Origin: Acidobacteriota bacterium | Lineage (GTDB): Bacteria > Acidobacteriota > Vicinamibacteria > Fen-336 | DNA: 6,649 bases | Assembly (NCBI GenBank): GCA_003155335.1 | Contig: PMCG01000014.1 | Span: forward strand, 1-6,649 | Reading direction: 5' to 3' | Shown here: piece after piece, positions 1-5,023 of the stretch | Layout: every line of letters begins with the position of its first letter | How positions within the stretch are numbered: position 1 is the first letter of the stretch | The notes under the pieces: model-generated | What the model was told of the DNA's origin: nothing | What the model saw: only the letters and a program-made list of their open reading frames with translations | The model's database searches: none | Program-made: the position numbers and the translations under genes

Positions 1-1806
1 ATGGCTGCCGACGGCAGCGGCGATCGCGCTCTTGTCCGGCGCAACGATGGCGCGCAGCTCTCGTGGACCCCGCGCGGTGACGCCTTGGTCTACGACGAAC
101 CCGAGTACTATCGCTTCTTCCGATGGTTCTCCGACCTGTGCATCGTGGATCTGGCGACGCGGCGCGTGCGTCGTCTGACCAACGGCCTCCGCGCCAGCGA
201 CCCGGACGTGACGCCTGACGGGCGCGCAATCGTCTTCGTGCGGCGGACCGAGACCGGCAGTGAGCTGGCCATGGTCTCGCTCGAGGGCGAGTCGCGTGAA
301 GACCTGACGCGTTCGGAGCCCGGAACGCTCTGGAGCAATCCGCGGGTGAGCCCGCACGGCGATGCTGTCGTGGCCGCACGGCTCACGCGGGACGGCTACC
401 TCGATCTGGTGCTGCTCGATCTCGCGACCCGCGAGCTCCGGCCGCTGACGCACGACCGCGCCAAAGACGCCGAGCCGAGTTGGAGCCCGGACGCCACGCA
501 CATCCTCTTCCGTTCGGACCGCGACGGCATCGAGAACGTGTACGCGCTGCGCCTCGCTGACGGCGCGCTGCTGCGCGTGACGCGCGTCCTGGGCGGCGCG
601 TTCGCGCCCGCTCTCGCCCCGAACGGGAAGCGCTTGATCTACTCCGAGTACTCGTCGCGCGGCTACGACCTCCACGCCATGGACGTCTCGCTGGCGGACT
701 TGGCCACAGCGGATGAGTTCGTGGATCCGTACCAGCAGCCGGCCGCCGATCCAGCGCCCAGCGACGCGCCAGCGCGTCCGTATCACGCCCTTGCACATCT
801 CTGGCCGCGCTTCTGGATGCCCTACTTCACGCATTCGTCCGAGACGACACGCATCGGCGTGACGTCAGCCGGCTTCGACCCGCTGGGCCGCCAGTCCTGG
901 GCGCTCACCGTCCACCGCACGAGCCAGACAGGACTCGTCGGCTTCGAGGGGAACTACGCCTACGATCGATATCGCACGTCTTTCTTCTTGTACGCGGAGG
1001 ACGAGAGCGATCCGTTCGGGGACCAGGCGTGGCGCACGCGGCGTGTCAGCCTGGCGGCCACCCTGCCGCTCGCGCGCAGCGTGCGCTCCTCGCAGGCGCT
1101 GACACTCGCGTGGCGTGGCGAGCAGCAGGACCTCACTGGCGGCGCCAAGGCAGCGTCGCGACAGCACCTGAGCGGCCTGGAGGTCTCGTGGACCTTTGGT
1201 TCTGCCAAGCAGTATCCCTTCAGCATTTCGCCTGTCGACGGCAGCAGTCTGCGCCTCGGGCTGCTGGACGAAGCGGCGTGGCTCGGCAGCGACGTGCATG
1301 TGCTCAAGCCCAGCCTCGACGCACGCGCCTACCTGCGCCTGTCCGACACGCAGGCCCTGGCGCTGCGATTCGGCGGCGCGACGACGATCGGCGACAACGG
1401 CGCGCGGCAGATCTACCGGCTGGGCGGCTTTCCGAATGGCAGCGCATGGGACGTCGTCGGCGCTCGGCCGAGTCTGCTGAGGGGCTATCCCGACGACGCC
1501 TTCACCGGGCGCCACGTCATCTCCGGCAACGTCGAGTACCGCTTCCCTCTCGTCCATCCGCAGCGCGGGCTGTGGTCGCTGCCGGCCTTTGTGCGCCACA
1601 TCCACGGCGCTGTCTTCGTGGATGCCGGCAACGCGTGGACCGGGCACTTCTCACTGCGCCAGGTGAAGACGGCAGCAGGCGTTGCGCTCGGGACAGACGC
1701 CTTTATCTCTCACGCCCTTCCACTGACAGCCACCTTGGGCATCGCGCGCGGCTTCAGCGCCAAGGGCGACACGCGGGTGTACTTCCGCCTCGGCCTGGCG
1801 TTTTGA
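1..1806 (+). CDS. TolB-like beta-propeller / Omp85-type outer-membrane barrel fusion protein (5'-partial)
   Basis: The 601 visible residues split into two parts. Residues about 19-235 contain about five PD40/TolB-type blades, seen as recurring xxPDGRxIVF, WSPDATHILF and APNGKRLIYS strands followed by xxLxxLT. After a Pro/Ala-rich linker (about 245-262), residues about 275-601 are strand-rich and end in an Omp85/surface-antigen-like C-terminus. That part has an RGYPDD motif at 494-499 matching the family's VRGF/Y loop-6 motif, a VFVDAGNAW strand at 538-546, and a last strand YFRLGLAF ending in Phe, the usual BAM recognition signal. There is no signal peptide and the ATG lies at base 1, so the true start is probably upstream and this ATG internal. 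Related fusions often carry a peptidase-MA-like zinc domain before the propeller, but that cannot be seen here. The likely location is the outer membrane with the propeller in the periplasm. A role in protein or lipid transport, or proteolysis, is unproven. Confidence 0.85.
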   Translation: MAADGSGDRALVRRNDGAQLSWTPRGDALVYDEPEYYRFFRWFSDLCIVDLATRRVRRLTNGLRASDPDVTPDGRAIVFVRRTETGSELAMVSLEGESREDLTRSEPGTLWSNPRVSPHGDAVVAARLTRDGYLDLVLLDLATRELRPLTHDRAKDAEPSWSPDATHILFRSDRDGIENVYALRLADGALLRVTRVLGGAFAPALAPNGKRLIYSEYSSRGYDLHAMDVSLADLATADEFVDPYQQPAADPAPSDAPARPYHALAHLWPRFWMPYFTHSSETTRIGVTSAGFDPLGRQSWALTVHRTSQTGLVGFEGNYAYDRYRTSFFLYAEDESDPFGDQAWRTRRVSLAATLPLARSVRSSQALTLAWRGEQQDLTGGAKAASRQHLSGLEVSWTFGSAKQYPFSISPVDGSSLRLGLLDEAAWLGSDVHVLKPSLDARAYLRLSDTQALALRFGGATTIGDNGARQIYRLGGFPNGSAWDVVGARPSLLRGYPDDAFTGRHVISGNVEYRFPLVHPQRGLWSLPAFVRHIHGAVFVDAGNAWTGHFSLRQVKTAAGVALGTDAFISHALPLTATLGIARGFSAKGDTRVYFRLGLAF

Positions 1807-1841
1807 TGCCCGCCGCCATTCACCGTCGCCCGACAACGTAG

Positions 1842-1863
1842 GGGCGGCCCCCCGTGGCCGCCC
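1842..1863. repeat. GC-rich hairpin, left unit of the REP-like pair
   Basis: A perfect 8-bp stem GGGCGGCC (1842-1849) and GGCCGCCC (1856-1863) encloses the 6-base loop CCCCGT. It lies 36 bases past the stop codon of the barrel gene. There is no T-tract on either side, so it is not a canonical intrinsic terminator, although a stem this strong could still slow RNA polymerase or protect the 3' end of the transcript. Confidence 0.65.
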
Positions 1864-1941
1864 TGTCTTCGCGTCGGGTTCGCCCTCGCGCGCGCGACCT
1901 GATCGCCCGAGCACGGGGACGGGTCTGCGGTGGCGACGGTT

Positions 1942-1969
1942 GTAGGGGCGATTCATGAATCGCCCCTAC
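1942..1969. repeat. 28-bp perfect palindrome, right unit of the REP-like pair
   Basis: The half-site GTAGGGGCGATTCA (1942-1955) is followed directly by its exact reverse complement (1956-1969), with no spacer. Its outer 9 bases match the head of the left unit at 1838. It sits between the barrel gene and the small membrane-protein gene. No T-run follows it. Confidence 0.8.
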
Positions 1970-2053
1970 GTCTCGCTGGCTGCTACACCCGTTCCTTGCA
2001 CCGCTTATCTGCTATCGTAGTGCCTGATCTGATCATCATCCGGACCAGGAGCA

Positions 2054-2500
2054 ATGAGACGACAGCACCAAAACAGATGGCAAGTCCTCGCTGTGTTGGG
2101 CTTGGCAGCGCTCCTCGGGCTTGGGGCGACGCGATCAGAAGACGGCGTTCTCAGGATCCTGCTCACAGTCACCATAGGGGCAGCAGTGTTTGGGGGCCTG
2201 CGTATTGTGCACCCGCTGTTCCTCGGCCTCGCCACCGTCGCCCTTCTGCCTGTGGTCTCTCTCGCCGACATGCTCAGTGGAGGCGGGTCGCACAACCTGT
2301 GGCCGATCGAATGGCTCTTCTACGCTCTGTTGGCCGTCCCAGCCACTGGCGGGGCATGGGCCGGCGACATGATCATCAGCATCTTCGCCGGGCGAATGGC
2401 CCCACATCGCACGCCTGAGCCTTCGGCGTCTTCCGGTGCGGATCAGAAACTCGGCGAGTCTGATGCGCCGGGTCCGGCAAGAGAGGCGAAGTTGGATTGA
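2054..2500 (+). CDS. Small integral membrane protein of unknown function
   Basis: This 148-residue protein has about four hydrophobic segments (residues about 10-25, 32-48, 52-72 and 85-111), a basic N-terminus (MRRQHQNRW) and a polar, Pro/Ser/Ala-rich C-terminal tail from about 115 onward. The tail and the positive N-terminus suggest both ends lie in the cytoplasm. An in-frame TGA at 2030-2032 leaves the ATG at 2054 as the first usable start. AGGAG at 2047-2051 precedes it with a short 2-base gap, which is closer than ideal. I do not recognise the family. It contains conserved-looking stretches such as GGAWAGDMI near the end of the fourth segment but no catalytic or transport motif I can name. 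The next gene begins 51 bp downstream on the same strand, so co-transcription is plausible. Confidence 0.7.
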   Translation: MRRQHQNRWQVLAVLGLAALLGLGATRSEDGVLRILLTVTIGAAVFGGLRIVHPLFLGLATVALLPVVSLADMLSGGGSHNLWPIEWLFYALLAVPATGGAWAGDMIISIFAGRMAPHRTPEPSASSGADQKLGESDAPGPAREAKLD

Positions 2501-2551
2501 GGCTCTGGCGTGTGGCGCGGGCGCTGGGCGTAAGACACGAAGGGCGGACCT

Positions 2552-2944
2552 GTGAAACAAATGAAACACACACGTCGCGACCATGAGCTGCCGGCTGTCA
2601 TCTCCGGCCTTGGCTGGCGCTATCACCACCTCGGGATACCTCACAGCCAGCCGCGCGCTGAGGAACGGCACCTCGATCATCTGGGCGTGCACGTCTGCGG
2701 TTTCGGGACGAGCCCGTACGGGATCGAGTGGATGCGCTTCGAGCCGCAGTGTGACGTGCCAGACATCGTCAAGACCGTGCCGCACGTCGCATTTGCCGTG
2801 GATGATCTCGACGCAGCGCTCAAGGGAAAGGACATCCTCATCGCGCCCAACTCGCCGTCAGACGGGGTGCGCGTCGCGTTCATACACCACGACGGGGCGC
2901 CCATCGAGTTGCTGGAGTTCGCGCCGAGCGTCCCTTCGCGCTGA
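2552..2944 (+). CDS. VOC (glyoxalase/bleomycin-resistance fold) family protein
   Basis: This 130-residue single VOC module is the usual length for the superfamily. The first beta-alpha-beta half starts at WRYHHLGIP (22-30) and ends at YGIEWMRFEP (56-65). The second starts at VPHVAFAVDDLDAAL (76-90) and ends at APIELLEFA (116-124). His26 and His78 fall at the usual metal-ligand places in the two first strands. Glu59 or Glu64, and Glu119 or Glu122, are the candidate acidic ligands. Family members isomerise, cleave or bind small substrates using a divalent metal, but the substrate here cannot be read from sequence. The start is GTG at 2552, preceded by AGGGCGG (2541-2547). An in-frame ATG at 2561 is an equally possible start and would remove three residues. 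It has no signal peptide and should be cytosolic. Confidence 0.88.
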   Translation: MKQMKHTRRDHELPAVISGLGWRYHHLGIPHSQPRAEERHLDHLGVHVCGFGTSPYGIEWMRFEPQCDVPDIVKTVPHVAFAVDDLDAALKGKDILIAPNSPSDGVRVAFIHHDGAPIELLEFAPSVPSR

Positions 2945-3039
2945 CGCTCGGGAGTCGGACGAGGGCGTCCCTGGCGACGTGTTGTCCGCATCCGCCGCCT
3001 GAAGTTACGCAGAAGGGCCAGGGCGCGTTCCAGATTCTC

Positions 3040-3402
3040 TTGCCCTCGACCGGAAGCTACACCCTCCAGGCCGGCACGAACGGATATCCGACAGCGGCCG
3101 GGAGCACCGTCTACGAGGCCCGGAACGCCGACACAGCCACACCGCGCGAGGCCACGGTGACGATGAATGCGGCTTGTCCCAACGGGGTTTGCGGCACTGG
3201 CGAAGACCGCTCGACATGCCCGCAGGACTGTGCATGTTATAGAACCCAGCACTGCTTAAGCGGGAAGTGCGAGGCGGAAGTCTGCGGCAACAGTATCTGC
3301 GGCTTGAGAGAGACGCAGAACAGTTGCTGCTGGGACTGCGGGTGCCCAAGCCCTTATGAATGTGTGAACGGGAGTTGCTGTTTTCTCGGCATGTGTATGT
3401 GA
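3040..3402 (+). CDS. Cysteine-rich tandem-repeat protein fragment (likely 5'-truncated secreted protein)
   Basis: The frame is open from 2806, but its only usual start codon is TTG at 3040, which has no ribosome site at normal distance. Protein-like sequence begins earlier, around 3001: VTQKGQGAFQILLP, then GSYTLQAG. This resembles the end of a carboxypeptidase-regulatory-like beta-sandwich, so the first part of the gene seems to be missing. Residues 46-77 and 82-113 are two 32-residue repeats. Cysteines sit at repeat positions 1, 6, 15, 19, 21, 27 and 32 in both, with one extra Cys at position 16 of the second. The pattern CPNGVCGTGE...CPQDC resembles Cys-rich modules of extracellular proteins in Myxococcota and similar bacteria. 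The protein ends CCFLGMCM. Codons in the repeat part (TTA, AGA, TGT, TAT) are less GC-biased than in neighbouring genes. No export signal is present in what remains. The function is unknown, and it may be a pseudogene. Confidence 0.5.
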   Translation: MPSTGSYTLQAGTNGYPTAAGSTVYEARNADTATPREATVTMNAACPNGVCGTGEDRSTCPQDCACYRTQHCLSGKCEAEVCGNSICGLRETQNSCCWDCGCPSPYECVNGSCCFLGMCM

Positions 3403-3501
3403 CGCAGACGACCCGCTGTCCTATTCGAGATCCATGGCTCGCCGATCGAGCACTACGACATGATCCTGTCCTTCCTTCACTGGCGCAGCACGCCGCCCTA
3501 G
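3403..3501 (+). pseudogene. Possible C-terminal remnant of a decayed gene
   Basis: Directly after the TGA of the cysteine-rich frame, the same frame stays open for 32 codons to a TAG at 3499-3501. From 3421 it reads LFEIHGSPIEHYDM and then ILSFLHWRSTPP, which looks like real protein, and about 23 of its 26 codons end in G or C, as expected of native genes here. It has no start codon with a ribosome site and is too short to stand alone. It could be the tail of the same broken gene or of another one. The family is not recognised. Its end overlaps the permease stop codon on the other strand. Confidence 0.25.
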
Positions 3502-4871
3502 TGCGGCCGGCCGTAGATGAAGTAGAGCAGGCAAACCAGGCCAAGCAGCGCGCCGCCGGGCGTGATCTCGCGCGCGCGTCCGGTCGTGAGCTTCATCAGC
3601 GGGTGGAGCACCAGGCCGGCCGTGAGTCCGTTTCCGATGTTGTACGTGAAGACCATCATCGCCACGGTCGCAAAGGCGGGCACCAGCTCGGTCAGATCGT
3701 CGAAGTCGATCTTCTTGACCGATCCCAGCATCAAAAGCCCGACGACGATCAGCGCCGGACCATAGGCGTAGCTCAGCTCCTGCAGCGGCTTGACCGCTGG
3801 CAGGAAGAAGAGCGTGACCGCGAAGAGGACCGCCGTGGTCACTGCCGCCAGCCCAGTGCGCGCGCCTTCCTTGATCCCCGCCGCCGACTCGATGTACGCG
3901 CCCGAGGTCGATGTCCCGACCAGGCCGCTGAACGTGCACGTCAGCGCGTCGACCAGCATCGGCCGCTCGACTTGTGGGAAGTTGCCCTTGGCGTCGAGCA
4001 TGTTGCCCGCGGCGCCGAGGCCGATCAGCGTGCCGAGCGTGTCGAGCAGGCTCATCAGAAACAGCGTCAGCAGGATCGGCAGGAAGCTCAGCTTGAGCAC
4101 CCCAGCGATGTCGAGATGCAGGGCGATCGGCGCGAGGGAGTATTGGCCGGTGAACGGCAGGGCCACGAGCGCCTTTGGTGGCTGGCCCAGACCCACCAGC
4201 TGACCGATGGCCGCCGTGAGCACGATGCCCACGAGCATTGCGCCTGGCAAGCGCAGATACATGAGGATGACGATCAACAGGAAGCCCATGATGGCGAAGA
4301 GCACGGGCGTGCTGCCGAGGTCGCCGATGCGAAGCGGCACAGAGGGCACGGCGAGCACGTCGGTGCCTGAGACCAGGTGCTGTGCGGCGTGGTGGCCGGC
4401 CACGAAGCTCGTGACGATGCCGGTCTCGTAGAGTCCGATCAAGGCGAGGAACAGGCCGATCCCGACGGCAAAGCTGTGCTTGAGGCTCGTGGAGATCGAG
4501 TTGGCCACCCAGGTGCGCACGCCGAGCAAGGTGATGACGAGAAAGACGACGCCGCTCACGAAGACGGCGCCCAGCCGCTGCTGCCAGGTGATGCCAAAGG
4601 CCATCAGACCAAAGGCGATGAAGGCGTTCTCGCCCATGTAGGGCGCGACAGCGATCGGGCGATTCGCGATGAAGGCCATGAGCAGCGTGCCGACGACCGC
4701 CGTGAGCACGGTCGCGACCGTGCTCGGGCCCACGGGAATCCCGGCGTTGGCGAGGATCGCCGGGTTGACCACGATGATGTAGGCCATCGTGGCAAAGGTG
4801 GTCGCGCCTCCGAGCAGCTCCGTGCGCACGCTCGTCTTGTGCTCACGCAGCTTGAAGAGTCGTTCCAGCAT
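3498..4871 (-). CDS. NCS2 family nucleobase (guanine/hypoxanthine-type) permease, AzgA-like
   Basis: This 457-residue protein is full length for the AzgA/GhxP/PbuG clade of the NCS2 (nucleobase:cation symporter-2) family. These are inner-membrane permeases with a 7+7 inverted-repeat fold that usually import purines with protons. Visible signatures, numbered from the chosen Met, are the N-terminal TELLGGATTFATMAYIIVVNP (17-37), the APYMGENAFIAFG segment (76-88), LLDTLGTLIGLG with Asp277 in the expected TM8, and GTSTSGAYIESAAGI with Glu328 in TM10. The last two are the usual substrate-site acidic residues. The frame remains open for 30 further codons upstream, but the start at 4871 is preferred because MLERLFKL is the normal family N-terminus and a GAGGG site lies 4 bases before it. 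The exact base transported is inferred only from the clade. It diverges from the transglycosylase gene, and no terminator was found after its stop. Confidence 0.93.
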   Translation of the reverse strand: MLERLFKLREHKTSVRTELLGGATTFATMAYIIVVNPAILANAGIPVGPSTVATVLTAVVGTLLMAFIANRPIAVAPYMGENAFIAFGLMAFGITWQQRLGAVFVSGVVFLVITLLGVRTWVANSISTSLKHSFAVGIGLFLALIGLYETGIVTSFVAGHHAAQHLVSGTDVLAVPSVPLRIGDLGSTPVLFAIMGFLLIVILMYLRLPGAMLVGIVLTAAIGQLVGLGQPPKALVALPFTGQYSLAPIALHLDIAGVLKLSFLPILLTLFLMSLLDTLGTLIGLGAAGNMLDAKGNFPQVERPMLVDALTCTFSGLVGTSTSGAYIESAAGIKEGARTGLAAVTTAVLFAVTLFFLPAVKPLQELSYAYGPALIVVGLLMLGSVKKIDFDDLTELVPAFATVAMMVFTYNIGNGLTAGLVLHPLMKLTTGRAREITPGGALLGLVCLLYFIYGRPH

Positions 4872-4875
4872 GGTT

Positions 4876-4880
4876 CCCTC
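4876..4880 (-). promoter_or_regulatory. Ribosome binding site fixing the permease start
   Basis: Read on the minus strand, GAGGG is followed by AACC and then ATG at 4871. It supports the shorter 457-residue permease over a start at 4961, which would add 30 low-complexity Ala/Ser/Pro-rich residues not typical of the family. Confidence 0.65.
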
Positions 4881-4905
4881 GTGATCGAATGAGACGTTGC
4901 GCCTC

Positions 4906-4913
4906 AATATACT
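4906..4913. promoter_or_regulatory. Candidate overlapping divergent -10 elements
   Basis: This AT-rich island in a GC-rich divergent region reads TATACT on the plus strand (4908-4913) and TATATT on the minus strand (4906-4911), each one or two changes from TATAAT. Minus-strand initiation here would leave a leader of about 28 bases before the permease. Plus-strand initiation would leave about 100 bases before the transglycosylase. No convincing -35 box was found for either direction, so the call is tentative. Confidence 0.35.
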
Positions 4914-5006
4914 GCTACTCGCGCTCGCAACGGGCGCGACCGGCGCAGCATTCTGTGCCATGATGCCCCGGCTTGCGGAGGGACGGCTTGGGCTGCCTGC
5001 TCCACA

Positions 5007-5014
5007 AGAGGAGG
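5007..5014 (+). promoter_or_regulatory. Strong ribosome binding site fixing the transglycosylase start
   Basis: AGAGGAGG is followed by a 9-base gap and then GTG at 5024. It is the best Shine-Dalgarno match near this gene. It favours GTG 5024 over the upstream in-frame TTG at 4973 and so places a hydrophobic signal peptide right at the N-terminus. Confidence 0.7.
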
Positions 5015-5023
5015 CACCTGAAC

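Larger units (their letters stand above)
1838..1969. repeat. Paired REP-like palindromic element
   Basis: Two palindromic units share the 9-base head GTAGGGGCG, in direct orientation at 1838-1846 and 1942-1950. The outer edge at 1961-1969 is the inverted copy CGCCCCTAC. About 75 bases of GC-rich sequence separate the units and include a 12-bp alternating GC palindrome at 1886-1897. From general knowledge, units of this form (GTAGGGGCGGCC... and GTAGGGGCGATTCATGAATC...) recur between genes in many unrelated GC-rich bacteria and give rise to spurious ORFs containing strings such as GRPRGAAPT and VGAIHESP, both of which appear when this stretch is translated. Such repeats are usually thought to be moved by RAYT/IS200-like Y1 transposases acting in trans. 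None is encoded in this window. Confidence 0.6.

Noticed and set aside
865..1647. 260-codon minus-strand ORF inside the barrel gene
   Set aside because: Shadow of the barrel coding frame. It has no domain pattern and no ribosome site noted.
1842..1969. Hairpins as intrinsic terminators for the barrel gene
   Set aside because: Neither stem is followed by a T-tract on either strand, and the shared head indicates a repeat element.
1990..2020. Promoter for the small membrane-protein gene (TTGCAC ... TATCGT)
   Set aside because: The spacing is about 11 bases, too short, and the -35 match is poor.
1651..2418. Short ORFs on both strands crossing the REP-like pair
   Set aside because: They translate the palindromes into GRPRGAAPT- and VGAIHESP-type strings that recur as spurious proteins. 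They do not look like genes.
3437..3451. GCTCG-CCGAT-CGAGC hairpin as terminator of the permease
   Set aside because: Only a 5-bp stem with no T-tract after it. Coincidental in GC-rich sequence.
3360..4370. 336-codon plus-strand ORF opposite the permease
   Set aside because: It is rich in Arg, Gln, Glu and His with no hydrophobic pattern, as expected of the antisense of a membrane-protein gene in GC-rich DNA. The minus-strand permease has clear family motifs.
4973..5023. TTG at 4973 as transglycosylase start
   Set aside because: It would put a 17-residue charged stretch before the signal peptide and has a poorer ribosome site than GTG 5024.
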